Counted from the stretch's first letter, positions 9,266 to 18,273 are shown. The stretch: 64,000 nt of DNA from Halovulum dunhuangense (GCF_013093415.1 NZ_JABFBC010000003.1:124001-188000), one strand, 5' to 3'. Numbers and translations are program-made. The notes: generated from the letters alone by a model not told the origin.

Positions 9266-10017
9266 CGGACCGACTCGATCGGGCCCTCGGCGCGGCCGTG
9301 GATGAACTGGTCCACATAGGGATCGCCCGATGCGTCCAGCGCCGCGATGGGGCCGGTCCAGCGCACCTGCCCGTCATGCAGCATGGCCACATCGTCGGCG
9401 ATGGCGCGCACCGAGCTCATGTCGTGGGTGATCGTGATGGCGGTGGCGCCCATCTCGACCACGATCTCGCGGATCAACTCGTTGATGACGCCCGACATGA
9501 TCGGGTCGAGCCCGGTGGTGGGTTCGTCGAAGAAGATGATCTCGGGCTCGGCCGCGATGGCGCGGGCAAGGCCCACGCGCTTCTGCATGCCGCCCGACAG
9601 CTCGGCCGGAAAGAGGTCGGCGGTTTCCGGATTGAGGCCCACGCGGCGCAGCTTCTCGATGGCCAGCTCTCGCGCCTCGCGCTTGGAGAGCTTGCCGGGG
9701 CCGCGCAGCAGGCGGAAGGCCACGTTCTGCCAGACGCTCAGGCTGTCGAACAGCGCGCCGCCCTGGAACAGCATGCCGAAGCGCGCGAGAAAGGCGTCCC
9801 GGTCGCGCCGTCCCGCGGTCTGGCCGTCGATCAGGATGCTGCCGCTGTCGGGTTCCACGATCCCGAGGATGCACTTGATCGTCACCGACTTGCCGGTGCC
9901 CGAGCCGCCGATGATGACCATGGATTTTCCCTTTTCCACGGTCAGGTCGACCCCTTGCAGCACCTTCTTGCGGCCGAATGCCTTGTGCACGTCCTTGAGT
10001 TCGATGCGGGGGGTCAT
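9262..10017 (-). CDS. mlaF: MlaF-like ABC transporter ATP-binding protein
   Basis: 251 aa. Walker A GGSGTGKS at 37-44, signature LSGGMQKR at 140-147, and Walker B IFFDEP at 161-166. The C-terminal GDPYVDQFI segment resembles the MlaF tail that pairs with the permease. It is the ATPase of the phospholipid/organic solvent (MCE) transport system that maintains outer-membrane asymmetry. The start overlaps the mlaE stop by 4 bp. Confidence 0.9.
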   Translation of the reverse strand: MTPRIELKDVHKAFGRKKVLQGVDLTVEKGKSMVIIGGSGTGKSVTIKCILGIVEPDSGSILIDGQTAGRRDRDAFLARFGMLFQGGALFDSLSVWQNVAFRLLRGPGKLSKREARELAIEKLRRVGLNPETADLFPAELSGGMQKRVGLARAIAAEPEIIFFDEPTTGLDPIMSGVINELIREIVVEMGATAITITHDMSSVRAIADDVAMLHDGQVRWTGPIAALDASGDPYVDQFIHGRAEGPIESVR

Positions 10018-10808
10018 GTGGTGAAGAAGACTTCCGTGAGAACGTAGTTGGTGGCGAGGATCAAGATCGAGGCGGTGACCACCGCGTTGGTGGTGGCCTG
10101 GCCCACGCCCTGCGCGCCCCGGCCCGAATTGTAGCCGTGATAGCAGCCCATCAGCGCCACGATGAAGCCGAAGGCGGCGGCCTTCCACAGGCCCGATATG
10201 ACGTCGCCCGCCTCGAGGAAATCGACGGTGTTCTGGATATAGGCGGGGCCCGAGAAGCCAAGCCGCGCGATGCCCACCAGATAGCCGCCGAGGATGCCGA
10301 TGATGTCGCCGATGGCGACCAGCACCGGCAGCGACAGGGTGGCCGCGACCACGCGCGGCACCACGAGATACTTGATCGGGTTCGTCGAAAGCGTGGTCAG
10401 CGCGTCGATCTGTTCGGTCACGCGCATGGTCCCGATCTCGGCCGCGATGGACGCGGAGACGCGGCCCGCGACCATCAGCCCGCCCAGCACGGGGCCCAGT
10501 TCGCGCACCATGCCGATGGCGACGATCGAGGGGACGGCGGCCTCGGCGTTGAAGCGCGAGCCGCCCGAATAGATCTGGAGCGCCAGCGCACCCCCGGTGA
10601 AGAGCGCGGTCAGCCCCACCACGGGCAGCGAGAAATAGCCGATCCTGAGCAATTGCTGGCCCAGTTCGCGCAGGTAGAAGGGCCCGCGCGGCACATGGCT
10701 GATCGTGAGGGCCGCGAACAGCGTCAGGTGGCCCACGCTCTGGCAGAGTGCCAGCACGGAGCGCCCGATGGAGGCGAGGAAATCGTCGATCAGGCGCAGA
10801 AGCAACAT
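10014..10808 (-). CDS. mlaE: MlaE-like ABC transporter permease
   Basis: 264 aa. The MlaE permease domain is clear: GALALQIYSGG, then AVPSIVAIGMVRELGPVL and VAGRVSASIAAEIGTMRVTEQ, with about five membrane segments. It partners MlaF and normally an MCE protein (MlaD), which is not found in this window. The start at 10808 gives a normal-length N-terminus. It lies 20 bp after alr. Confidence 0.9.
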   Translation of the reverse strand: MLLLRLIDDFLASIGRSVLALCQSVGHLTLFAALTISHVPRGPFYLRELGQQLLRIGYFSLPVVGLTALFTGGALALQIYSGGSRFNAEAAVPSIVAIGMVRELGPVLGGLMVAGRVSASIAAEIGTMRVTEQIDALTTLSTNPIKYLVVPRVVAATLSLPVLVAIGDIIGILGGYLVGIARLGFSGPAYIQNTVDFLEAGDVISGLWKAAAFGFIVALMGCYHGYNSGRGAQGVGQATTNAVVTASILILATNYVLTEVFFTT

Positions 10809-10828
10809 GGGCGCGGGCGGTCCTTCGG

Positions 10829-11878
10829 TCAGTCCACGCCCTTGTAGACGCGTTCGTAGCGATGGCCAAGACCGGTGAGGATCTCGTAGCCGATCGTGCC
10901 GGCGGCTGCCGCCACGCCATCCACGCCCTGCGCCGGGCCGATCAGGGTCAGGAACTCGGGGGCGGGGTCGATGCCGGTCACGTCGGCGGCCATCAGGTCC
11001 ATGGACACGCGGCCCACGGATGGCACCGGCCGGTCGCCCGCAAACAGCGTGACGCGCCCGCCGATGGCGCGGATCAGCCCGTCGGCATAGCCCGCCGACA
11101 GCGTGGCGATGCGGCTGGGGCGGGGGGCGGTCCATGTGGCGCCGTAGCCCACGGCATCGCCGCGCCTCACGTCGCGGACCTGGATGACCGGAAGGTCGAG
11201 GCGCACCACGCCGCGCGCGCCCGCGAAGGGCAGCCCGCCATAGAGACCCACGCCGGGGCGGGTCACGCCGAAGTGATACTCCGGGCCCATCAGGATGCCC
11301 CCGGTCGCGGCCAGCGACAGGCGCGCGCGGGGAATGCCCCGGGTGCGGCGGGCAAAGGTTTCCAGTTGCCGCGCGTTCATCGGGTGCTCGGGCGTGTCGG
11401 CGCAGGCGAGGTGGCTGATCACCAGGTCGGGGTCGAGCCGGTCGAGCGCCGCGCGGAAGGCGGCGTCGTCCTCGGGCGCTAGCCCGAGGCGGTGCATGCC
11501 GCTGTCGATCTGAAGCCCGCAGGGGCGGCCCTTGAGGTCGGACGAAAAGGCCGCGATCTGCTCGGGGCTGTTGAGCAGCGGCGAGAGGGCGGCGTTCTCG
11601 ACATCGTCGCGGTCGGCGCCGGTGTAGCCGGCGAAGACATGGATGGGCGGGCCGTCGCCTATGGCCGCGCGCAGCGCCACGCCCTCGGCCATCTGCGCCA
11701 CGAAGAAGCGGCGCACCCCGGCGCGCAGCAGCCGCCGGCCGACCGGGCCGATGCCCAGCCCGTAGCCGTCGGCCTTGACCACGGCGGCGGTTTCCACGTC
11801 GGCCGCGCTGCGCGCGTCGAGCGCCGCCCAGTTCTCGGCTATCGCATCGAGATCGATGGCCAGCACCGCCCGCGTCAT
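10829..11878 (-). CDS. alr: Alanine racemase
   Basis: 349 aa PLP enzyme making D-alanine for peptidoglycan. Lys35 in VVKADGYGLG is the PLP lysine, and the GYGATW motif near residue 244 carries the second catalytic base. Length is slightly below the usual 360-370. It precedes mlaE-mlaF closely, suggesting an envelope-related transcription unit. Confidence 0.95.
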   Translation of the reverse strand: MTRAVLAIDLDAIAENWAALDARSAADVETAAVVKADGYGLGIGPVGRRLLRAGVRRFFVAQMAEGVALRAAIGDGPPIHVFAGYTGADRDDVENAALSPLLNSPEQIAAFSSDLKGRPCGLQIDSGMHRLGLAPEDDAAFRAALDRLDPDLVISHLACADTPEHPMNARQLETFARRTRGIPRARLSLAATGGILMGPEYHFGVTRPGVGLYGGLPFAGARGVVRLDLPVIQVRDVRRGDAVGYGATWTAPRPSRIATLSAGYADGLIRAIGGRVTLFAGDRPVPSVGRVSMDLMAADVTGIDPAPEFLTLIGPAQGVDGVAAAAGTIGYEILTGLGHRYERVYKGVD

Positions 11879-11947
11879 CGGCCCGTCCCCCTTGTCCTGC
11901 CCGTTTGCCCCAACTTGCCCCGGCGGGCGGGGGATGTGAAGGCGGCC

Positions 11948-12793
11948 TCAGCCAAGGCGCATCATCACGACGCCCGCCACGATGGAAAGTGCGGCGGCGG
12001 CGCGCCAGCGGGTCAGCGGCTCGCGCAGGATCACGACCGAGATGGCGGCGGCGAACAGCACGCTCGACTCGCGCAGCGCCGCGACCAGCGCGATGGGCGC
12101 CTCGGTCATCGCCCAGATCGCGATCCAGTAGGCGCCGAGCGACATCGCCCCGCCGCCAAGGCCGGTCTTCCAGTGGGGGCGCAGCACGGCAAAGGCGTGG
12201 CGGCCGCGCAGGGCGAGAAGCAGCAGCACCATCGCAAGGCCGTCGAGCGCGAAAAGCCACATCGTGTAGCCATGCGCCGAACCCGCGACCCGCGCGCCCT
12301 GTCCGTCGGTCAGCGTGTAGCCCGCGATGAAGGCCGAGGTGAGCAGCGCGAAGCCCAGCGCGCTGCGGTCCATCCGGGCAAGGTCGCGCCCGCCGCGCAG
12401 CGACATCAGCCAGACCCCGCCCACGAGAAGCGCGATGCCCAGAAGCGCCGCGGGCGTCAGCGTCTCGGCCAGCAGGAACACGGCCACCAGCGTCACGATC
12501 AGCGGTGCGGTGCCGCGCGCGATGGGATAGACCTGCCCGAAATCCCCGGTCCGGTAGGCCTGCACGAGGCAGACATTGTAGCCGACATGCAGGACGATGG
12601 AGGTCAGGAGCCAGGGCCAGGCGGCCGGGTCCGGGACGGGGGCGAAGGGCAGGGCGAGCAGCGCCACCAGCCCGGCGGAGCCCGCGATCAGCGTGATCGC
12701 CAGCAGCCGGTCGAGGCCCAGCTTGACCACCGCGTTCCAGCCCGCGTGAAGGGCCGCGGCGACCAGCACCAGCGCGAAGACATGCGCCTCCAT
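11948..12793 (-). CDS. EamA/DMT superfamily transporter
   Basis: 281 aa with about ten hydrophobic segments in two EamA halves; each half ends near a typical IL-REPLT / LLAETLTP-like turn. These are drug/metabolite exporters of unknown substrate. It lies 62 bp after dnaB and 69 bp before alr on the same strand. The N-terminus MEAHVFALVLVAAALHAGWN matches the start of this subfamily. Confidence 0.85.
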   Translation of the reverse strand: MEAHVFALVLVAAALHAGWNAVVKLGLDRLLAITLIAGSAGLVALLALPFAPVPDPAAWPWLLTSIVLHVGYNVCLVQAYRTGDFGQVYPIARGTAPLIVTLVAVFLLAETLTPAALLGIALLVGGVWLMSLRGGRDLARMDRSALGFALLTSAFIAGYTLTDGQGARVAGSAHGYTMWLFALDGLAMVLLLLALRGRHAFAVLRPHWKTGLGGGAMSLGAYWIAIWAMTEAPIALVAALRESSVLFAAAISVVILREPLTRWRAAAALSIVAGVVMMRLG

Positions 12794-12856
12794 CAGGGCC
12801 GGCCGGGGCGAATGGTCTGGGTCATGGGCGATGCGGTCGGGGCGCGCGGCGGCGGT

Positions 12857-14335
12857 CTACTGGAAGTCGCCGGCGCCGGCCTGGTAGGATTTGACAAGGT
12901 TGCCGAAGCGGGTGAAGCGGCCCTCGAAGGACAGGTCCACGGTGCCGATCGGGCCGTGGCGCTGCTTGCCGATGATGACCTCGGCCTTGCCGTGCAGGCG
13001 GCTCATTTCCTCCTGCCATTTCATCATCGCCTCGACGTCGTGCTCGCCGGGCTTCTCGCGTTCCTTGTAGTATTCCTCGCGGAACACGAACATCACCACG
13101 TCGGCGTCCTGCTCGATTGAGCCCGACTCGCGCAGGTCCGACAGCTGCGGGCGCTTGTCCTCGCGGTTTTCCACCTGGCGCGAGAGCTGGGAGAGCGCGA
13201 TCACCGGGATGTTCAGCTCTTTCGCGATGGCCTTCAGGCCCTGGGTGATCTCGGACACCTCGTTCACGCGGCTGTCCTTGGCGGATGCGGGGCGCACCAG
13301 CTGGAGATAGTCGACGATCAGCACGTCCAGCCCGTGCTGGCGTTTCAGCCTGCGGGCGCGGGCGGCAAGCTGGCTGATCGGCAGGGCGGGGGTGTCGTCG
13401 ATGAAGAGCGGGCAGGATTCGAGGGATTTGGCGGCCTCGACGAAGCGGCGGAACTCGTCCTCGGTCATGTCGCCGCGGCGGATCTGTTCGGAGGGGACTT
13501 CCGCGGCCTCGGACAGGATGCGCGCGGCCAGCTGTTCGGCCGACATCTCGAGGCTGTAGAAGCCCACGACGCCGCCCTGCACGGCACCGTCCGACCCGTC
13601 GGGCTTGCGGCCCTTCTTGAAGGCCTTGGCGATGTTGAAGGCGATGTTGGTCGCAAGCGACGTCTTGCCCATCGAGGGGCGCCCGGCAAGGATCAGCAGG
13701 TCCGAGGGGTGCAGGCCGCCCAGCTTCTTGTCCAGGTCGATCAGCCCGGTGGAGACGCCGGCCAGCCCGCCATCGCGCTGATAGGCGGCGTTGGCCACGT
13801 TGACGGCGTCCGTTACCGCCTTGAGAAAGCTCTGGAATCCGCTGTCCGCATGGCCCTGTTCGCCCAGCTTGTAAAGCCGCTGCTCGGCCTCGACGATCTG
13901 TTCGCGGGGTTCGCTGTCTGGCGTGACGGTTGCGGCCTTGAGGGAGATTTCCTCGCCGATTTCCATGAGTGCGCGGCGCACGGCCAGGTCATAGACCATC
14001 TGCGCGTAGTCGCGCGCGGCAAAGATCGAGATGGCGGCGCCCGCCAGACGGGCCAGATAGGCCGGGCCGCCCAGCGCCTTCAGCCCCTCGTCATCCTCCA
14101 TGAAGGCCTTGAGCGTGACGGGGGAGGCGAGCGCGTTCTTCTGGATGCGGGCGGCCGCGATCTGGAAGATGCGGGCGTGGACGGGATCGTAGAAATGCGA
14201 ATCGTTCACGATCCCGGCGATCCGGTCATAGACCTCGTTGTTGACCAGAAGCGCGCCCAGAAGCGCCTGTTCCGCCTCGATATTGTGGGGATGGGTGCGG
14301 ACCTCTGGGTCCATCCCCGATACGCCGTCTGCCAT
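12857..14335 (-). CDS. dnaB: Replicative DNA helicase DnaB
   Basis: 492 aa. The N-terminal DnaB domain (PHNIEAEQALLGALL) is followed by the RecA-fold helicase domain with Walker A GRPSMGKTS near residue 215. The ATG at 14335 is preferred to one 15 codons upstream because AGAGGG lies just before it. Hexameric fork helicase. A DnaA-box-like site and a palindrome lie upstream. Confidence 0.96.
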   Translation of the reverse strand: MADGVSGMDPEVRTHPHNIEAEQALLGALLVNNEVYDRIAGIVNDSHFYDPVHARIFQIAAARIQKNALASPVTLKAFMEDDEGLKALGGPAYLARLAGAAISIFAARDYAQMVYDLAVRRALMEIGEEISLKAATVTPDSEPREQIVEAEQRLYKLGEQGHADSGFQSFLKAVTDAVNVANAAYQRDGGLAGVSTGLIDLDKKLGGLHPSDLLILAGRPSMGKTSLATNIAFNIAKAFKKGRKPDGSDGAVQGGVVGFYSLEMSAEQLAARILSEAAEVPSEQIRRGDMTEDEFRRFVEAAKSLESCPLFIDDTPALPISQLAARARRLKRQHGLDVLIVDYLQLVRPASAKDSRVNEVSEITQGLKAIAKELNIPVIALSQLSRQVENREDKRPQLSDLRESGSIEQDADVVMFVFREEYYKEREKPGEHDVEAMMKWQEEMSRLHGKAEVIIGKQRHGPIGTVDLSFEGRFTRFGNLVKSYQAGAGDFQ

Positions 14336-14374
14336 GCTGCCCTCTGTTCTGCTCTCTCTTGCGGAGGCCTCTGT

Positions 14375-14398
14375 TAACATGATGCCATGTTATCCACG
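14375..14398. promoter_or_regulatory. Palindrome plus DnaA-box-like site upstream of dnaB
   Basis: TAACATG-ATGC-CATGTTA (14375-14392) is a perfect 7+7 inverted repeat. TTATCCACG (14390-14398) overlaps its right end and differs by one base from the DnaA box TTATCCACA. It lies 40-63 bases upstream of the dnaB start. A regulatory role is inference. Confidence 0.45.
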
Positions 14399-14443
14399 GC
14401 ATGTGAAACATGGGGAAAACCGAGCCCTTGGGGGCGGCGGAGA

Positions 14444-14479
14444 CGAAAACGGCCCGCGCGGCGCTGCCGGCGGGCCGTT
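14444..14479 (-). terminator. Terminator of the rpsF-rpsR-rplI operon
   Basis: A 10-bp perfect stem (14448-14457 with 14470-14479) is followed on the minus strand by TTTTCGTC, 21 bases after the rplI stop. Confidence 0.85.
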
Positions 14480-14499
14480 CCGATGTTCCTGGCGCGCGA

Positions 14500-15126
14500 T
14501 CAGTAACGATCGTCGTCGTCGCCCTCGTCGCGGACGTCGCGGTCGGGGGTGATGACACCCTCGTCCTGCGCCGCGGCACCCACCTCGTCGAACAGCTCGG
14601 CGATGTCGAACTCGGCTTCGGCATCCGCCTCGGCGCGCAGGTCCTGGATCGTCTTGCCGGTGGCCTGAAGCTCTGCCTCGTCCTGCGAGCGGGCGACGTT
14701 CACCACGATGGTGACGTCCACTTCCGGGTGCAGCATGACGATGATCTCGTGCAGGCCCAGTTCCTTGATCGGGCGGTCCATGCGGACCTGGCCCTTGTCG
14801 ACCGAGAAGCCGGCGGCGGTGGCGGCATCGGCCACGTCGCGCGGGGTCACCGAGCCATAGAGCGCGCCGGCATCCGAGGCGGAGCGAATCACGATGAAAC
14901 GCTGGCCGTCCAGCTTGGTGGCGAGCGCCTCGGCTTCCTTGCGGGTCTCGAGGTTGCGGGCCTCGAGCTGGGCGCGCTCGGCCTCGAACCGGGCGAGGTT
15001 CGCCTTGGTCGCGCGAAGCGCCTTGCCCTGCGGCAGCAGGAAGTTGCGCGCGTAGCCCTGCTTGACGGAGACGACATCCCCCATCTGGCCGAGCTTGGCG
15101 ACGCGTTCGAGAAGTACGACTTCCAT
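14500..15126 (-). CDS. rplI: 50S ribosomal protein L9
   Basis: 208 aa. The N-terminal domain ([26 protein letters not shown]) is the L9 signature. The protein is about 55 residues longer than the 149-residue Escherichia coli L9 because of an acidic C-terminal extension ending DEGDDDDRY, a feature common in alphaproteobacteria. It is the last gene of the S6-S18-L9 operon. Confidence 0.97.
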   Translation of the reverse strand: MEVVLLERVAKLGQMGDVVSVKQGYARNFLLPQGKALRATKANLARFEAERAQLEARNLETRKEAEALATKLDGQRFIVIRSASDAGALYGSVTPRDVADAATAAGFSVDKGQVRMDRPIKELGLHEIIVMLHPEVDVTIVVNVARSQDEAELQATGKTIQDLRAEADAEAEFDIAELFDEVGAAAQDEGVITPDRDVRDEGDDDDRY

Positions 15127-15138
15127 TGTCCCTCTCCC

Positions 15139-15366
15139 TTACTTCACGGCGTAGGGCAGCAGGGCGAGGAAGCGGGCGCGCTTGATGGCGCGGGCCAGCT
15201 CACGCTGCTTCTTCGCCGAGACGGCGGTGATGCGCGAGGGCACGATCTTGCCCCGCTCGGAGATGTAACGCTGAAGCAGCTTCACATCCTTGTAGTCGAT
15301 GGCCGGTGCGTTCTCGCCCGAGAAGGGGCAGGACTTGCGGCGGCGGAAAAACGGTTTGTTTGCCAT
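15139..15366 (-). CDS. rpsR: 30S ribosomal protein S18
   Basis: 75 aa of normal length. [18 protein letters not shown] and [19 protein letters not shown] are S18 hallmarks. The start is set at MANKPFF; an in-frame ATG seven codons upstream gives an atypical N-terminus. It sits between rpsF and rplI with short gaps. Confidence 0.97.
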   Translation of the reverse strand: MANKPFFRRRKSCPFSGENAPAIDYKDVKLLQRYISERGKIVPSRITAVSAKKQRELARAIKRARFLALLPYAVK

Positions 15367-15383
15367 TGCTTGTCGCTCCCTTA

Positions 15384-15827
15384 TCAATCGCGCCGCGGAC
15401 GGTCGCCACGGTCGCCACGGTCGCCACGATCCCCGCGGTCGCCGCGATCACCACGATCCCCGCGGTCGCCACGATCCCGGCCGCGGCCGCGCTCGTCCTT
15501 GGCGGCCTTCGCCTGGAGAACCACGGAGGGGCCTTCCTCGTGCGCCTCGACCTTGATGGTCATGACGCGCATCACGTCGTCATGGAGGCGCATCAGGCGC
15601 TCCATCTCCTGCACGGCGGCCGAGGGCGCGTCCGAGCGCAGGAAGGCGTAATGCCCCTTGCGGTTCTTGTTGATCTTGTAGGCCATCGTCTTGAGGCCCC
15701 AGTATTCGGTATCCTTGACCGTGCCGCCGTTGTCGGACAGCACCTGGCCGAAATGCTCGATCAGCCCTTCGGCCTGCGCGTTGGAAAGATCCTGACGCGC
15801 AATGAAGACGTGCTCGTATAGAGCCAT
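15384..15827 (-). CDS. rpsF: 30S ribosomal protein S6 with Gly-Asp-Arg repeat tail
   Basis: 147 aa. Residues 1-100 are standard S6 ([34 protein letters not shown]). The C-terminal tail contains eight tandem Gly-Asp-Arg triplets at residues 120-143, encoded by a 9-bp repeat. Start at 15827 follows the family; an upstream in-frame ATG is ignored. First gene of the operon, with its own promoter and a structured leader. Confidence 0.96.
   Translation of the reverse strand: MALYEHVFIARQDLSNAQAEGLIEHFGQVLSDNGGTVKDTEYWGLKTMAYKINKNRKGHYAFLRSDAPSAAVQEMERLMRLHDDVMRVMTIKVEAHEEGPSVVLQAKAAKDERGRGRDRGDRGDRGDRGDRGDRGDRGDRGDRPRRD
15399..15470 (-). repeat. 9-bp tandem repeat encoding (Gly-Asp-Arg)8 in rpsF
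   Basis: Eight copies of a 9-base unit encode GDR triplets. The last copies are near-identical (GGCGACCGT on the minus strand) and the first are more diverged. Copy number could vary by slippage without shifting the frame. Confidence 0.85.
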
Positions 15828-15855
15828 GCGTATCACCATTGCTTGCCGCTTCACC

Positions 15856-15883
15856 ACATGGCCGAATGCTCCCCGGGCCATGT
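15856..15883 (-). promoter_or_regulatory. rpsF leader hairpin, possible S6:S18 autoregulatory element
   Basis: An 8-bp perfect stem (ACATGGCC at 15856-15863 with GGCCATGT at 15876-15883) closes a 12-base loop in the rpsF 5' UTR. S6:S18 complexes regulate rpsF leaders in many bacteria; whether this hairpin has the required CCG-bearing bulge is uncertain. Confidence 0.35.
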
Positions 15884-15923
15884 CCGATTGGCGGCGCGTT
15901 CGTCCGTTTCGGGGAGACGGGGC

Positions 15924-15951
15924 CTTATACAAGAGCCCGGCGCGATTGCAA
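15924..15951 (-). promoter_or_regulatory. Putative rpsF operon promoter
   Basis: Minus strand TTGCAA (15946-15951) and TATAAG (15924-15929) are separated by 16 bases. The leader to the rpsF ATG would be about 90 bases. Confidence 0.6.
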
Positions 15952-16030
15952 GCGCGCGCGGCACGGGTCTGGACGGGGAAGGCAGGCGCGGGCTAGAGGG
16001 GGCGCGGACCTGATGAAAGCGGGAGGGGGC

Positions 16031-16966
16031 ATGGCCCGAGCATTTCTATTCCCCGGCCAGGGGGCGCAGACCATCGGCATGGGGCGCGACCTGGCCGAGG
16101 CCTATCCGGCGGCGCGCGCCGTGTTCGACGAGGTGGATGCGGCGCTGGGCGAAAGCCTGTCGGCGCTGATCTGGGAGGGCGACATCGAGACGCTGACCCT
16201 GACCGAGAACGCCCAGCCCGCGCTGATGGCCACATCCATGGCCGCGATCCGCGCGCTGGAGGCCGAGGGCGTGCCGGTGACTTCGGCGGCCTTCGTCGCG
16301 GGGCATTCGCTGGGCGAGTATTCGGCGCTGTGCGCGGCGGGCGCGCTGAGCCTGTCGGACACCGCGCGGCTTCTGCGGATCCGCGGGCGCGCGATGCAGC
16401 AGGCGACGCCGGTGGGCACCGGGGCGATGGCGGCGATCCTGGGGCTGGACCTGGCGGCGGTGCGCGCGCTGGCCGAGGAGGCCGCGGAGGGCGAGGTGCT
16501 GAACGCCGCCAACGACAACGATCCCGCGCAGGTGGTGATTTCCGGCACGAAGGCGGCGGTGGAACGCGCGGTGGCGCTGGCCCCCTCGAAGGGGGCGAAG
16601 CGCGCGCTGCTGCTGCCGGTCAGCGCGCCTTTCCATTGCGCGCTGATGGCGCCGGCGGCCGAGGTGATGGCCGGGGCGCTGGCCGATGTCGAGATCCGCG
16701 ACCCTGCGGTGCCGGTGGTGCAGAATGTCTGCGCCGAGGCGGTGGGCGATGCGGCCACGATCCGCGCCAACCTGATCGCGCAGGTCACGGGTTCCGTGCG
16801 CTGGCGCGAGAGCGTGGCCTGGATGGCGGCGCAGGGCGTGGACGAATTCGTTGAAGTGGGCGCCGGCAAGGCGCTGAGCGGCATGGTGCGGCGGATCGCG
16901 AAGGAGGCGGCCACGAAGGCCGTCAACACGGCGGCCGACGCGAAGGCATTCACCGGAGGGGCATGA
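16031..16966 (+). CDS. fabD: Malonyl-CoA:ACP transacylase FabD
   Basis: 311 aa. The nucleophile motif GHSLGEYSA places Ser93; His202 in PFHCAL completes the pair. FPGQGAQTIGMG at the N-terminus is typical. The start is set after GGGAGGGGG (16021-16029). It loads malonyl onto AcpP, encoded two genes downstream, and overlaps the fabG start region. Confidence 0.97.
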   Translation: MARAFLFPGQGAQTIGMGRDLAEAYPAARAVFDEVDAALGESLSALIWEGDIETLTLTENAQPALMATSMAAIRALEAEGVPVTSAAFVAGHSLGEYSALCAAGALSLSDTARLLRIRGRAMQQATPVGTGAMAAILGLDLAAVRALAEEAAEGEVLNAANDNDPAQVVISGTKAAVERAVALAPSKGAKRALLLPVSAPFHCALMAPAAEVMAGALADVEIRDPAVPVVQNVCAEAVGDAATIRANLIAQVTGSVRWRESVAWMAAQGVDEFVEVGAGKALSGMVRRIAKEAATKAVNTAADAKAFTGGA

Positions 16967-17703
16967 TGTTTCGACTTGACGGAAAGACGGCGCTGGTGAC
17001 CGGCGCCTCGGGCGGGATCGGGGGCGCGATCGCGCGGGCGCTGCATGCGCAGGGCGCGACGGTCGCCCTGTCGGGCACGCGCACGGCGCCGCTGGAGGAG
17101 CTGGCGGCCGAGCTGGGCGAGCGGGCGCATGTGCTGCCCTGCAACCTGGGCGACGCCGAGGCGGTCGAGGCGCTGCCGAAGCAGGCGGTGGCCGCGATGG
17201 GCGGGCTGGATATCCTGGTGAACAATGCGGGCGTGACCCGCGACAACCTGTTCATGCGCATGTCCGACGAGGAATGGGACGCGGTGATCGCGGTCAACCT
17301 GACCTCGACCTTCCGGCTGTGCCGGGGCGTGCTGCGCGGCATGATGAAGGCGCGCTGGGGCCGGATCGTGAACATCTCGTCGATCGTGGGCACCACGGGC
17401 AATCCGGGGCAGGGCAACTATGCCGCGTCGAAGGCGGGGATGGTCGGCATGTCGAAATCGCTGGCCGCCGAAGTCGCGAGCCGGGGGATCACGGTGAACT
17501 GCATCGCGCCGGGTTTCATCACCACGGCGATGACGGACGCGCTGAACGACGCGCAGAAGGAAAAGCTTCTGGGCGGCATCCCGGCGGGGCGGATGGGCCA
17601 TTCCGAAGAGATCGCGGCGGCGGCAGTGTATCTGGCCTCGGAGGAGGCGGCCTACGTCACCGGGCAGACGCTGCACGTCAATGGCGGCATGGCGATGATC
17701 TGA
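16966..17703 (+). CDS. fabG: 3-oxoacyl-ACP reductase FabG
   Basis: 245 aa. SDR fold with TGASGGIGG near 12-20, NNAG at 86-89, and the catalytic Ser139, Tyr152, Lys156. The C-terminal [14 protein letters not shown] is the family ending. Two adjacent ATGs exist; GGAGGG at 16955-16960 is only 2 bases from the first (16963) but 5 from the second, so 16966 is preferred. The stop of fabD overlaps here. Confidence 0.96.
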   Translation: MFRLDGKTALVTGASGGIGGAIARALHAQGATVALSGTRTAPLEELAAELGERAHVLPCNLGDAEAVEALPKQAVAAMGGLDILVNNAGVTRDNLFMRMSDEEWDAVIAVNLTSTFRLCRGVLRGMMKARWGRIVNISSIVGTTGNPGQGNYAASKAGMVGMSKSLAAEVASRGITVNCIAPGFITTAMTDALNDAQKEKLLGGIPAGRMGHSEEIAAAAVYLASEEAAYVTGQTLHVNGGMAMI

Positions 17704-17768
17704 GGCCCCGCGGGATGGCGGGCGCGCAACGGCCCGCCGGGCCCGTCGCGCGGCGGATGCATTAGCGT

Positions 17769-17796
17769 TTGCCATCCCACGGGAGTGTGATATAGC
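17769..17796 (+). promoter_or_regulatory. Putative acpP promoter
   Basis: TTGCCA (17769-17774) and TATAGC (17791-17796) are 16 bases apart. This gives acpP its own start, with a leader of about 130 bases, consistent with the very high AcpP demand. The rest of the 229-base fabG-acpP gap shows no gene. Confidence 0.55.
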
Positions 17797-17932
17797 GCCC
17801 CCGTGTTGCCGGGGGGGCTGTCTCGCGGCACTGTCTGCGTTGGGCAGGACCACGAACCACGCGGCAACAGCGCCGCATCTGGGACCGAACAAGAAGGCAC
17901 GCGAAGTCGGGCCAACATATGAGGACTTAATC

Positions 17933-18166
17933 ATGAGCGACGTCGCAGAACGCGTGAAGAAAATTGTCGTCGAGCACCTGAGCGTCGATGCGGAAAAGGT
18001 GACCGAATCCGCTTCGTTCATCGACGATCTGGGCGCGGACAGCCTCGACACCGTCGAACTGGTCATGGCGTTCGAAGAGGAATTCGGCATCGAGATCCCC
18101 GATGACGCTGCCGAGACGATCCAGACCTTCGGCGATGCCGTGAAATTCATCGAAGGCGCCTCCTGA
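17933..18166 (+). CDS. acpP: Acyl carrier protein
   Basis: 77 aa, acidic. Ser37 in [10 protein letters not shown] is the phosphopantetheine attachment site. GAGGA at 17921-17925 lies seven bases before the ATG. Carrier of growing fatty acyl chains; a strong terminator follows directly. Confidence 0.98.
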   Translation: MSDVAERVKKIVVEHLSVDAEKVTESASFIDDLGADSLDTVELVMAFEEEFGIEIPDDAAETIQTFGDAVKFIEGAS

Positions 18167-18191
18167 GCGACGCGCGATGACCGGCAAGATC

Positions 18192-18216
18192 AAGGCGCCC
18201 TCGTGGCGCCTTTTTC
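18192..18216 (+). terminator. Rho-independent terminator of acpP
   Basis: Stem AAGGCGCC (18192-18199) with GGCGCCTT (18205-18212), a 5-base loop, and a T run to 18215. Confidence 0.9.
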
Positions 18217-18273
18217 GTATCTGAAAGGGTGGCGGGCGGTTTCCGCCGCAAACGCGGCCGCAGGGCGGATGTC

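Noticed and set aside
14375-14398. A replication origin at the DnaA-box-like site
   Set aside because: Only one imperfect box and no AT-rich unwinding region or gidA/dnaA/hemE neighbours.
15399-15470. Short direct repeats resembling a CRISPR array
   Set aside because: Units are 9 bp without spacers and lie in frame inside rpsF.
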